Source of the DNA: an uncultured Paracoccus sp.
GTDB taxonomy: Bacteria > Pseudomonadota > Alphaproteobacteria > Rhodobacterales > Rhodobacteraceae
NCBI RefSeq assembly: GCF_947496875.1
Contig: NZ_CANMEH010000006.1
Location: forward strand, 140,680 to 204,679
DNA length: 64,000 bases
Direction: 5' to 3'
Numbering within the stretch: position 1 is the stretch's first letter; every line of letters begins with the position of its first letter. The translations under genes and the position numbers were made by a program. Below the pieces are notes generated by a model, which did no database searches, was not told the DNA's origin, and saw only the letters and a program-made list of their open reading frames with translations. Shown piece by piece: positions 34,466 to 43,433 of this stretch.

Positions 34466-35791
34466 ATGTCCCACGTCTTTCCGCGTCATTGCAAAGCCGA
34501 ACTGCCGACCGCCACCGGCGGCGAGGGTGTCTGGATCATCGATGCCGAGGGCCGGCGCTATCTGGACGGGTCGGGTGGTGCGGCGGTATCGTGCCTGGGT
34601 CACGGGCATGCGGCGGTGACGCAGGCCATCAAGGACCAGCTGGACCGGATCGCGTTTGCGCATACCGGATTCTTCACCTCCGACCCCGCGGAACGTCTGG
34701 CCGATCTGCTGGTCGCGCAGGCGCCCGGCGATCTGGACCGGGTCTATCAGGTATCGGGCGGGTCCGAGGCGACCGAGGCCGCCATCAAGCTGGCGCGCCA
34801 GTACTGGGTGGAGCGGGGCCAGCCGCAGCGCCGGCACCTGATCGCCCGGCGCCAGTCCTATCACGGCAACACGATCGGGGCGCTGTCCGCCGGCGGCAAC
34901 GAATGGCGCCGGGCGCAGTTCGGACCGCTGCTGATCGAGGTCAGCCACATCGCCCCGAGCTACGAATACCGCGACCGTGCCGAAGGCGAGACGCTCGAGG
35001 AATACGGCCGGCGCGCCGCGGATGAGCTGCAGGCCGAGATCACCCGGCTGGGCCCCGAGAACGTCATGGCCTTCATCGCCGAGCCCGTCGTCGGCGCCAC
35101 GGCAGGCGCGCTGGTTCCGGCGCCCGGATATTTCCGGCGCATTCGCGAGATCTGCGACGCCCACGACATCCTGCTGATCCTGGACGAGGTGATGTGCGGC
35201 ATGGGCCGGACCGGCACGCTGTACGCCTGCGAGCAGGAGGGGATCGCTCCGGACATCCTGTGCATCGCCAAGGGGCTGGGCGCGGGTTATCAGCCCATCG
35301 GGGCGATGCTGGCGTCGCGGCGGGTCTATGACGCGATTGCGCAGGGATCGGGCTTCTTCCAGCACGGCCACACCTATATGGGCCATCCGGTCGCGGCCGC
35401 GGCGGGGCTGGCGGTGGTCTCGACTCTGCTCGACGAGGGGCTGATCGACCGCTGCGCGGTCCAGGGCGAAAAGCTGGCCGGGTTGCTGGAGCAGCGCTTC
35501 GGCGACCATCCCCATGTGGGCGACATTCGCGGCCGCGGGCTGTTCCGCGGGCTGGAATTCGTCGAGGATCGCGCGACCAAGGCGCCGTTCGATCCCGGTC
35601 GCGGCATTGCGGGCCGTCTGAAGAAGGCCGCCTTTGCCGAGGGGCTGATCTGCTATCCCATGGCGGGGACGATCGACGGACGGCGGGGCGATCACGTGCT
35701 GCTGGCGCCGCCCTTCATCATCTCGGACGACGAGCTGGAGCAGCTGGTGACCCGGCTGGAACGGGCGATGGCGCAGGTCCTGCCCGGCTGA
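34466..35791 (+). CDS. Class III PLP-dependent aminotransferase
   Basis: A 441-residue subgroup III (omega) aminotransferase. QVSGGSEATEAAIKLARQYW (about 95-114) is the phosphate-binding region. LLILDEVMCGMGRTG (about 237-251) holds the Asp that pairs with the pyridine nitrogen. CIAKGLGAGYQPIGA (about 268-282) carries the Schiff-base lysine. The ATG at 34466 is preferred to 34460 because AGAAGG is 9 bases upstream of it and only 3 from the other. The genes following are a TAXI-TRAP importer and a universal stress protein on the same strand, so the enzyme probably acts on the imported compound, which would be an amine or amino acid. That link is inferred. Confidence 0.9.
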   Translation: MSHVFPRHCKAELPTATGGEGVWIIDAEGRRYLDGSGGAAVSCLGHGHAAVTQAIKDQLDRIAFAHTGFFTSDPAERLADLLVAQAPGDLDRVYQVSGGSEATEAAIKLARQYWVERGQPQRRHLIARRQSYHGNTIGALSAGGNEWRRAQFGPLLIEVSHIAPSYEYRDRAEGETLEEYGRRAADELQAEITRLGPENVMAFIAEPVVGATAGALVPAPGYFRRIREICDAHDILLILDEVMCGMGRTGTLYACEQEGIAPDILCIAKGLGAGYQPIGAMLASRRVYDAIAQGSGFFQHGHTYMGHPVAAAAGLAVVSTLLDEGLIDRCAVQGEKLAGLLEQRFGDHPHVGDIRGRGLFRGLEFVEDRATKAPFDPGRGIAGRLKKAAFAEGLICYPMAGTIDGRRGDHVLLAPPFIISDDELEQLVTRLERAMAQVLPG

Positions 35792-35801
35792 GGGATGATC
35801 G

Positions 35802-35829
35802 GGCGGGCTGCCGGTGCCCGCCGGGTTTT
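35802..35829 (+). terminator. Rho-independent terminator after the aminotransferase gene
   Basis: GGCGGGC (35802-35808) pairs with GCCCGCC (35816-35822), then GGG and TTTT follow. It lies 10 bp after the aminotransferase stop and should separate that gene partly from the TAXI binding-protein gene. Confidence 0.6.
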
Positions 35830-35914
35830 CGTTGCACTTCGGCCGGATTTCGCCCACGCTTCCGCCATCTTCCCCCCTTGCGGGGGCTCTGTCGCAGCAA
35901 ACACGGAGAATTCG

Positions 35915-36895
35915 ATGACATTCACCAGGATCGTCGCCACCGCCATGACGATGGGGATGCTGACCGCCGCCGGCGCCCAGGCGCAGGCCGCCGAAGAGCG
36001 GTTCATCACCATCGGCACCGGGGGGCAGACCGGCGTCTATTACGTCGTGGGCCAGTCGATCTGTCGCCTGGTCAACCGCGCCACCGCGGAAACCGGCCTG
36101 AAATGCACCGCCCCCTCGACCGGCGGGTCGATCGCGAACGTCAACGCCATCAAGGCCGGCGACATGACCATGGGGGTCGCGCAGTCCGACATCCAGTACC
36201 ACGCCTATAACGGGTCCAACCCCGACTTCGAGGGCGACAAGAAGTTCGAGAACCTGCGCGCGGTGTTTTCCGTCCATCCCGAGCCGTTCACCGTCGTCGC
36301 CCGCAAGGACGCCAACGTCGCCAGCTTCGACGACCTGAAGGGCAAGCGCGTCAACGTCGGCAACCCGGGATCGGGCCAGCGGGCCACGATGGAGGTCGTC
36401 CTGCAGGCCAAGGGCTGGACCATGGACGATTTCAGCCTGGCGTCGGAACTGAAGCCCGCCGAACAGGCCGCGGCGCTGGGTGACAACAAGGTTGACGCCA
36501 TCGTCTATACGGTGGGCCACCCGAACGGCTCGATCCAGGAGGCGACCTCTTCGGTCGAGGCCAATCTGGTGCCGGTGAACGGGCCGGAGATCGACAAGCT
36601 GGTCGCCGACAATCCGTTCTATGCCAAGGCGGTCATCCCGGGCGGCATGTACCCCGGCACCGACGAGGACGTGGACACCTTCGGCGTCAAGGCGACCTTC
36701 GTGACCTCTGCCGACGTTCCCGAGGACATGGTGTACGAGGTGGTCAAGTCGGTGTTCGACAATTTCGACCGCTTCAAGGGCCTGCACCCGGCCTTCGCGA
36801 ACCTGCAGCCGGAACAGATGGTGTCCGAGGGCCTGTCCGCGCCGCTGCACCCGGGCGCCGAGAAGTACTACAAGGAGCAGGGCTGGATCCAGTGA
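35915..36895 (+). CDS. TAXI-family TRAP transporter solute-binding protein
   Basis: A 326-residue periplasmic binding protein with a Sec signal peptide (about residues 1-26, hydrophobic core ATAMTMGMLTAAGAQAQA). The mature part starts with the TAXI signature ITIGTGGQTGVYYVVGQSIC (about 31-50), followed by VGNPGSGQRATMEVVL. It delivers its ligand to the TRAP permease encoded next. GGAGA precedes the ATG. Short terminators lie both before and after the gene, so the binding protein may be made in excess over the permease, as is common for TRAP systems. TAXI systems often carry glutamate or related acids; the ligand here is not known. Confidence 0.93.
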   Translation: MTFTRIVATAMTMGMLTAAGAQAQAAEERFITIGTGGQTGVYYVVGQSICRLVNRATAETGLKCTAPSTGGSIANVNAIKAGDMTMGVAQSDIQYHAYNGSNPDFEGDKKFENLRAVFSVHPEPFTVVARKDANVASFDDLKGKRVNVGNPGSGQRATMEVVLQAKGWTMDDFSLASELKPAEQAAALGDNKVDAIVYTVGHPNGSIQEATSSVEANLVPVNGPEIDKLVADNPFYAKAVIPGGMYPGTDEDVDTFGVKATFVTSADVPEDMVYEVVKSVFDNFDRFKGLHPAFANLQPEQMVSEGLSAPLHPGAEKYYKEQGWIQ

Positions 36896-36929
36896 CACGG
36901 GACGTCCCGCACGATCACTGACAACGACA

Positions 36930-36961
36930 GGCGGTCTCATCTTGCGGTGAGGCCGCCTTTT
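36930..36961 (+). terminator. Intercistronic rho-independent terminator/attenuator
   Basis: GGCGGTCTCA (36930-36939) pairs with TGAGGCCGCC (36948-36957) with one G-U pair, followed by TTTT. It sits between the binding-protein gene and the TRAP permease gene, where partial termination would lower permease expression relative to the binding protein. Confidence 0.75.
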
Positions 36962-37020
36962 CCGTCAGGATGATCTTAACCGGCGCGGCTCGCAGCCGCC
37001 CACACTGGGAGGAGGGGGCC

Positions 37021-39843
37021 ATGGCCGAACAGGAACACAGGCCGCACGACGACCCGCGTGCGCCGCATCCCCACCAGCGGGAATCCGCGGCGGTCGAGAT
37101 GCAGAGTTCCGGTCATGGCGCGCTGAGCCAGGACGAACTGGACGAACTCGTCTCCTCATCCGACACCGGCGCGCGGACGCCCGCCGGTGTCGTCGGAAAG
37201 ATCATCCTGACCACCGCCCTGCTCTGGTCGCTGTTCCAGATCTGGATCGCCTCGCCGCTGCCGTTCGTCTTCGAGTTCGGCATCCTGAACGACACCGAAA
37301 CCCGTTCCATCCACCTCGCCTTCGCGATGTTCCTGGCGTTCATGGCGTATCCGGCCGAGCGGACCAGGCTGCAGCTCTTTCTCGCCGTTGCGGTCCCGGT
37401 CACGCTGACCGGTCTGTTCATCTATGGCGCCGATCCGGGCATGACCTGGTGGATCGTCCTGATCGGGGTGGCGGTCATTGCCGCGGTTCTGGCGGGCAGC
37501 CCCAAGAACTGGGTTCCGCCATGGGAATGGGCGCTGGCGATCGTGGCGGCGGGGGCCGCGCTCTACATCTATTTCTTCTATGACGACATCGGTGGCCGGG
37601 TCGGCGCACCGATCACCCAGGACTTCGTGGTGTCGGTGATCGGCTTGATGCTGCTGCTCGAGGCGACCCGGCGGGCGCTTGGTCCCGCGCTGACGATCGT
37701 GGCGACGGTGTTCCTGGTCTATACCTTCCTCGGCCCCTACATGCCGGACCTGATTTCCCACAAGGGGAACTCGCTCTCCGAGGTGGTGAACCACCAGTGG
37801 ATCACCACCGAAGGCGTGTTCGGCATCGCCTTGGGGGTCTCGACCAGCTTCGTGTTCCTGTTCGTGCTGTTCGGCGCGCTGCTGGACAAGGCCGGGGCCG
37901 GCAACTACTTCATCCAGGTGGCCTTTTCTTTGATGGGCCACATGCGCGGCGGTCCGGCCAAGGCCGCCGTCGTTAGCAGCGCGATGACCGGCCTGATTTC
38001 CGGATCGTCGATCGCCAACGTCGTGACCACCGGCACCTTCACCATCCCGCTGATGAAGAAGGTGGGGTTCTCTGCGGAAAAGGCCGGTGCGGTCGAGGTC
38101 GCGTCGTCGGTCAACGGCCAGATCATGCCGCCGGTGATGGGCGCCGCCGCGTTCCTGATGGTCGAATATGTCGGCATTCCGTATTTCGACGTGGTCAAGC
38201 ACGCCTTCCTGCCGGCGACGATCTCCTACATCGCGCTGGTCTATATCGTCCATCTGGAAGCGATGAAGGCCGGGATGGAGGGGTTGCCGCGATCCTATGA
38301 TCCGGGGCCCTGGGGGCGGCGGATCATCACCTGGGTGTTCATGGTCGCGGCGATCTCGGGCCTGTCGCTTGCCGTGTACTACGGAATGGGCTGGATCCGC
38401 CCGACCTTCGGTGATGCGGCGCCGTATGTGATCTTTGCCATGCTGACGCTGGTCTATCTGGCGCTGCTGTGGGTGGGGTCGCGCGAGGAGCCGCTGCAGA
38501 TCGACGATCCGAATGCCGACGTCAAGGAACTGCCGTTGCCCGGACCGACGGTCCGGTCGGGGCTGCATTTCATCCTGCCGGTCGTGGTGCTGGTGTGGTC
38601 GCTGATGGTCGATCGCCTGTCGCCCGGCCTGTCGGCGTTCTGGGCGACCGCGTTCATGATCTTCATCCTGCTCACGCAGCGGCCGCTGTTCGTGCTGATG
38701 CGCGGCCATGACCGCAGCGGGACCGGATCGGTCGGCCGCGCGCTGCGCAGCGGCGTGTCGGATCTGGTGGATGGCCTGATCGCAGGCGCGCGCAACATGA
38801 TCGGCATCGGCATCGCCACCGCGACCGCCGGCATCATCGTCGGGGCCGTCAGCCAGACCGGGGTCGGATCGGCCCTGGCCGACGTGGTCGAGGTGCTGTC
38901 GGGCGGTAACCTGCTGGCCATCCTGTTCCTGACCGCGATCCTGTCGCTGATCCTGGGAATGGGGCTGCCGACCACCGCGAACTACATCGTCGTGTCGGCG
39001 CTGCTCGCGCCGATCATCGTCACCCTGGGTCAGCAGAACGGGCTGATCGTCCCCCTGATCGCGGTGCACCTGTTCGTTTTCTATTTCGGGATCATGGCCG
39101 ACGTGACCCCGCCCGTCGGTCTGGCATCCTTTGCCGCCGCCGCGGTGTCTGGCGGCGATCCGATCCGGACCGGCGTGGTGGCGTTCTTCTACAGCCTGCG
39201 CACCGCGGCGCTGCCGTTCCTGTTCATCTTCAACACGGACCTGCTGCTGATCGATGTCGGATGGCTGCAGGGCATCCTCGTCTTCGTGGTCGCCACGGTC
39301 GCCATGCTGCTGTTCGCGGCCGCCACGCAGGGATGGTTCCTGACCCGGAACCGGATCTGGGAATCGGCGCTGCTGCTGTTGATCGCGTTCGCGATCTTCC
39401 GGCCCGGTTTCTTCATGGACCAGATCTATTCTCCCTGGAACGACTATGAACCGGCACAGCTGACCCAGGCCCTGGCCGAGGCACCCGAGGGCGGGTCCTT
39501 CCGGATGGAGGTGGCCGGGCTGAACGACATCGGCACGCCGACCACCTTCCGGGTCGAACTGCCGGTCCCCGCGGGCGCCACCGGCGAGGAGCGGCTGCAG
39601 GCGCTGGGGATCGACGTGATCGAGAATGGCAGCGATGTCATCATCGACAACGTGGCGTTCGACAGCCCCGCCCAGCAGGCCGGGCTGGACTGGGATCAGA
39701 CCATCCAGATGGTCCGGATGCCTGCGGCAACGCCGTCGAAATACCTGATGCTGATCCCGGCCCTTGCGCTGCTGGCGTTCGTGGTCTGGCTGCAACGCCG
39801 CCGGATCGCGGGCAAACTGCCGCCGGCCGTGGCCGTCGCTTGA
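37021..39843 (+). CDS. TRAP transporter fused permease (4TM/12TM) with C-terminal DUF3394/PDZ-like domain
   Basis: A 940-residue inner-membrane permease that imports the TAXI ligand with Na+ or H+. A polar N-terminal tail (about 55 residues) precedes the small-subunit-like DctQ helices and the large DctM domain with its conserved SGSSIANVVTTGTFTIPLMK block (about 335-354) and GMGLPTTANYIV (about 660). The C-terminal ~150 residues, with periplasmic segment about 810-905 containing DSPAQQAGLDWDQTIQMV, look like the DUF3394 extension with a PDZ-like motif. ATG at 37021 has GGGAGGAGGG upstream. It follows the binding protein after a terminator and precedes the universal stress protein by 11 bp. 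Confidence 0.93.
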   Translation: MAEQEHRPHDDPRAPHPHQRESAAVEMQSSGHGALSQDELDELVSSSDTGARTPAGVVGKIILTTALLWSLFQIWIASPLPFVFEFGILNDTETRSIHLAFAMFLAFMAYPAERTRLQLFLAVAVPVTLTGLFIYGADPGMTWWIVLIGVAVIAAVLAGSPKNWVPPWEWALAIVAAGAALYIYFFYDDIGGRVGAPITQDFVVSVIGLMLLLEATRRALGPALTIVATVFLVYTFLGPYMPDLISHKGNSLSEVVNHQWITTEGVFGIALGVSTSFVFLFVLFGALLDKAGAGNYFIQVAFSLMGHMRGGPAKAAVVSSAMTGLISGSSIANVVTTGTFTIPLMKKVGFSAEKAGAVEVASSVNGQIMPPVMGAAAFLMVEYVGIPYFDVVKHAFLPATISYIALVYIVHLEAMKAGMEGLPRSYDPGPWGRRIITWVFMVAAISGLSLAVYYGMGWIRPTFGDAAPYVIFAMLTLVYLALLWVGSREEPLQIDDPNADVKELPLPGPTVRSGLHFILPVVVLVWSLMVDRLSPGLSAFWATAFMIFILLTQRPLFVLMRGHDRSGTGSVGRALRSGVSDLVDGLIAGARNMIGIGIATATAGIIVGAVSQTGVGSALADVVEVLSGGNLLAILFLTAILSLILGMGLPTTANYIVVSALLAPIIVTLGQQNGLIVPLIAVHLFVFYFGIMADVTPPVGLASFAAAAVSGGDPIRTGVVAFFYSLRTAALPFLFIFNTDLLLIDVGWLQGILVFVVATVAMLLFAAATQGWFLTRNRIWESALLLLIAFAIFRPGFFMDQIYSPWNDYEPAQLTQALAEAPEGGSFRMEVAGLNDIGTPTTFRVELPVPAGATGEERLQALGIDVIENGSDVIIDNVAFDSPAQQAGLDWDQTIQMVRMPAATPSKYLMLIPALALLAFVVWLQRRRIAGKLPPAVAVA

Positions 39844-39854
39844 AGGAGGACCCG

Positions 39855-40280
39855 ATGATCAAGTCCATCCTGCTGCCGATCGACATGCAGCACGAGTCGA
39901 GCTGGGTGCGCGCCCTGCCCATGGCGCGTTCCATCCTGCAGCCCGGGGGCGAGCTGCATTTGCTGGGCGTGGTTCACGACGTGGGCAATGCGTGGGTCGC
40001 GAGCTACCTGCCCAAGGGCTACGAGAAGAAGGCGCTCGAAGACCTGAAGGCGGCGCTGCAGGCCTTCGCGCGCGACAAGCTGCCCGATCTGCCGGGGGTG
40101 CAGACCCATGTCGGCTATGGCCATGTCGCGGAAACGATCATCGCGATGGCGGCCAAGGTCCATGCCGACCTGATCGTCATGGCATCGCAGTCACCCGACG
40201 AACTGCGGACGTTCCGGATCGCCAGCCAGGGCGACCGCGTCGCCCGTCATGCCCCGACCAGCGTGCTGCTGGTGCGCTGA
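39855..40280 (+). CDS. Universal stress protein (UspA family) linked to TRAP transporter
   Basis: A 141-residue Usp with the alpha/beta fold, N-terminal MIKSILLPIDMQHESSW and C-terminal ATP-site block (ADLIVMASQSPDELRTF, GDRVARHAPTSVLLVR). The usual G-2x-G-9x-G(S/T) is degenerate, since G-S-V is seen only as D-R-V-A-R-H-A. Usp proteins beside TRAP permeases (for example TeaD of the ectoine TRAP system TeaABC) bind ATP and modulate transport. AAGGAGGA precedes the ATG, 11 bp after the permease stop, so it is cotranscribed. Confidence 0.9.
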   Translation: MIKSILLPIDMQHESSWVRALPMARSILQPGGELHLLGVVHDVGNAWVASYLPKGYEKKALEDLKAALQAFARDKLPDLPGVQTHVGYGHVAETIIAMAAKVHADLIVMASQSPDELRTFRIASQGDRVARHAPTSVLLVR

Positions 40281-40313
40281 CGGCCCGGCCGCGCAGCACG
40301 AGGTAGCGTCTGA

Positions 40314-43300
40314 CTAGGGAAGGGGCTGCCGCGGGGCCTGCGCGCCGGATGCAGCCGGCGCCGCGTCATCCGTCCGAGGTGGACGCACGCCGAACACTAC
40401 ACAGTACAGGGCCGGCACGAACAGCAGCGTGATCAGCGTGCCGGCGATGATGCCGCCCATCATCGAAAACGCCATCGGTCCCCAGAACACCTGCCGCGAG
40501 ATCGGGATCAGCGCCAGACTGGCCGCGGCGGCGGTCAGCAGGATCGGCCGGGCGCGACTGTCCGACGCCTCGAACACGGCGTCCCACCGGGTCCGACCCC
40601 TGCCCAGCAGATTGTCGATCTCGTGCACCAGGATCACCGCGTTCCGGATCAGGATGCCCATCAGCGCCAGGATCCCCAGGATCGCCACGAACCCCATCGG
40701 CACGCGGAACGGGACGAGGATCGCCACCACCCCGATCAGTCCCAGCGGCGCCGTCGCAAAGACGATCAGGCTCAGCCGGAAGCTCTGCATCTGGGCCATC
40801 ACCAGCAGGCTCATGATGAGCAGCATCAGCGGCACGACGGCCGCGATGGGGGCCTGGCTTTCGCCGGACGTCTCGACAGTCCCGCCGACCGTGATATCGA
40901 CCGATGCGGGCTGCTCGGCCGCGAACGCGGCGACCCTGGGCGCCAGCGCCGCGACCAGGGTGGCGGGCTGATCGGCCGTGGCAATCGCCGCCTGGACCGT
41001 CACGGTGGGCCGGCCGTCGCGCTGGATGATCAGGGGCTGTTCGGTCCCGTATTCCAGCCGGGCCAGCGAAGCCATCGGGATCGGGGTGCCGGTCATCGTC
41101 GCAAGCTGCAGGTTCCGGATGGTTTCCAGCGACTGTCGGTCGGCCTGAACCCCCCGCGCCACGACGTCGATCAGGAAGATGCCGTCCCGCAGCTGGGTGA
41201 CCGTGGTTCCCGAAAACAGCGCGACAAGCGCCCCCGAGATGGCCTGGCTGCTCACCCCCAGCTGGCGGGCCTTGTCCTGGTCGACGACGACCCGGACCAC
41301 GCGCGCCGGTTCGTTCCAGTCCAGCGAAATGTCGCGCAGGCGTGGCTCGTCGGCGAGCACGGCGGCCAGGCTGCGGGCCGTGTCGCGCGCTTCTTCGATC
41401 CTTGCCGAGCTGACGCGGTACTGCACGGGCTTGCCGACCGGGGGGCCGATTTCCAGGTTCTTGACGAACACGTCGGTGCCGATCAGCTCGCGCCGGGCCA
41501 TCTCTCGCAGCCTGGCCTTCAGCGCGTCGCGATCCTCCAGACTGGCCGTCTGGATCACGACCTGCCCCATATGCGGCCCGGCCGTCGGGATATCCATGGC
41601 GAGCACGAAACGGGGCGCGCCGCTGCCCACATAGGAGGTCCAGAACCGGGCCTCGGGCTGCTTGGCCAGGAAGGCGTCGATATGGCGGATCGTCGCGTCG
41701 GTCCGGGCGATCGAGGCGTTCTGGCGTTCGCCGACGTCCACGATGATCTCGGTCCGGTCCGAGGTCGGAAAGAACTGCTGCTCGACGAACCGCATCCCCC
41801 AGACCGAGCCGGCGAAGATCCCCAGCGTCAGGATGACGGTCGTCCACTTGAACCGCATGACCCGGCGCAGCAGGGCGTGGAAGATCCGACGCAGCAGCCC
41901 GACCCGGTTGCCGTGATCGGCCATCGTGGCGGGCAGGAACGCGACCCCCAGAAGAGGCGCGAACAGCACCGCGACGATCCAGCTGACCAGCAGTGACACG
42001 GCGATCACGACGAACAGGGAAAAGGTGAATTCGCCCGCGGCAGAATTGTTCAGGCCGATGGGAATGAAGCCCGCGACGGTGACCAGGGTCCCGGTCAGCA
42101 TCGGAAAGGCGATCGACGTCCATGCATAGCTGGCCGCCTCGACCAGCGACTCGCCCAGTTCCAGCCGCGAGATCATGGTTTCGATCGCGATCATCGCATC
42201 GTCCACCAGCAGCCCCAGCGCGATGATCAGCGCCCCCAGCGAGATCCGCTGCAGGGTGATCCCGTACCATTCCAGGATGACGAAGGTGATCGCCAGGACC
42301 AGCGGGATGGTCAGGGCCACGACGAACCCGGCCCGCATCCCCAGGCTGACGAAACTGACCAGCAGCACGATGGCGACGGCTTCCATCAGCGCGGTGACGA
42401 AATGCCCGACCGCCTCCTCCACCACATGCGGCTGGTCGGCAAACTTGTGCATCTCGATGCCGATCGGCAGATCGGCGGCGATCCGGCTCATCAGCGCGTC
42501 GAGCTCGTCCCCGTAGGTCTGGATGTTCTCGCCTTCGCGCATGGCGACCTGCAGCCCGATCGCCTCCCGCCCGTTATGGCGGAACAGCGATTGCGGGGGG
42601 TCGGTATAGGTGCGCCGGACCGTCGCGACGTCCGCCAGGTTGAAGAACCGATCGCCGATCCGCAGGTTCACGGCGGCGATGGCGTCGATATCGTCGAATT
42701 GCCCTCCGACGCGGACCAGCACCCGTTCGGGACCCGAATCCACCACACCGGATGCCGCGATGGCGTTCTGCGAAGCCAGGGTCTGCATCACGTCCATCTG
42801 GTTCAGCCCCAGCCCGGCCAGGCGGGACGGCGAAAACTCCAGATAGATCTCCTCGTCGCGCACGCCCAGCAGCTGCGTCCGGCCAGCCGCCGGCAGGGCC
42901 TGCACCTGCTTGCGGATGTCCTCGACCCGGTCGCGCATCTCCCGCAGGGTGAAGCCGTCGCTGGTGAAAGCATAGATGTTGCCGAACACGTCACCGAAAC
43001 TGTCGTTGAACTGGAACCCGGCGAATTCCTGCGGGAATTCGGGCCGGATGTCGGACATCATCTGGCGCACCCGTTTCCAGATCTCGGGCACGGCGGGGCT
43101 GCGGATGGTGGGCAGCAACTCGACATAGACGACCGCCTGGCCGGGCATGGTGATCGAGCGGGTGAATTTCAGCTCGTCCAGCTCTTCCAGCTTGGTCTCG
43201 ATCCGGGTGGTGACCTGGCCCAGCGTCTCCTCGATCGTCGCCCCGGGCAGCGTGGCGCCGATCACCATGACCTTGATGGTGAAGTTCGGGTCCTCTTCCC

Positions 43301-43433
43301 GGCCCAGTCGGGTATAGCTGATCGCGCCCGCGACCATCGACACGATCAGCAGGAACCAGACGAACGACCGGTGGTCGAGCGCCCAGTTGGACAGGTTGAA
43401 GCCGCGTCCTGCGCGGCGGCGCGCCGATCTCAT
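40314..43433 (-). CDS. RND-family efflux permease (AcrB/HAE1-like)
   Basis: A 1039-residue inner-membrane proton-driven pump with 12 predicted helices and two large periplasmic loops (about 45-345 and 575-875). The N-terminus LSNWALDHRSFVWFLLIVSM leads into TM1. GALIIALGLLVDDAMIAIETM (TM4 region, about 400-420) carries the paired Asp residues of the proton relay. QVFWGPMAFSMMGGIIAGTLI closes the last helices. The first loop has the EEDPNFTIKVM segment found in the subgroup with two adaptors (MexK/TriC-like pumps). It is coupled by a 4-bp overlap to two upstream adaptor genes. The exported substrate is unknown; no TetR regulator or outer-membrane channel is next to it. Confidence 0.93.
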   Translation of the reverse strand: MRSARRRAGRGFNLSNWALDHRSFVWFLLIVSMVAGAISYTRLGREEDPNFTIKVMVIGATLPGATIEETLGQVTTRIETKLEELDELKFTRSITMPGQAVVYVELLPTIRSPAVPEIWKRVRQMMSDIRPEFPQEFAGFQFNDSFGDVFGNIYAFTSDGFTLREMRDRVEDIRKQVQALPAAGRTQLLGVRDEEIYLEFSPSRLAGLGLNQMDVMQTLASQNAIAASGVVDSGPERVLVRVGGQFDDIDAIAAVNLRIGDRFFNLADVATVRRTYTDPPQSLFRHNGREAIGLQVAMREGENIQTYGDELDALMSRIAADLPIGIEMHKFADQPHVVEEAVGHFVTALMEAVAIVLLVSFVSLGMRAGFVVALTIPLVLAITFVILEWYGITLQRISLGALIIALGLLVDDAMIAIETMISRLELGESLVEAASYAWTSIAFPMLTGTLVTVAGFIPIGLNNSAAGEFTFSLFVVIAVSLLVSWIVAVLFAPLLGVAFLPATMADHGNRVGLLRRIFHALLRRVMRFKWTTVILTLGIFAGSVWGMRFVEQQFFPTSDRTEIIVDVGERQNASIARTDATIRHIDAFLAKQPEARFWTSYVGSGAPRFVLAMDIPTAGPHMGQVVIQTASLEDRDALKARLREMARRELIGTDVFVKNLEIGPPVGKPVQYRVSSARIEEARDTARSLAAVLADEPRLRDISLDWNEPARVVRVVVDQDKARQLGVSSQAISGALVALFSGTTVTQLRDGIFLIDVVARGVQADRQSLETIRNLQLATMTGTPIPMASLARLEYGTEQPLIIQRDGRPTVTVQAAIATADQPATLVAALAPRVAAFAAEQPASVDITVGGTVETSGESQAPIAAVVPLMLLIMSLLVMAQMQSFRLSLIVFATAPLGLIGVVAILVPFRVPMGFVAILGILALMGILIRNAVILVHEIDNLLGRGRTRWDAVFEASDSRARPILLTAAAASLALIPISRQVFWGPMAFSMMGGIIAGTLITLLFVPALYCVVFGVRPPRTDDAAPAASGAQAPRQPLP

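Noticed and set aside
37156..39795. Long minus-strand open frame inside the TRAP permease gene
   Set aside because: The sense strand is a clear TRAP permease; the antisense frame is His/Gln/Arg/Asp-rich shadow sequence with no start or motif evidence.
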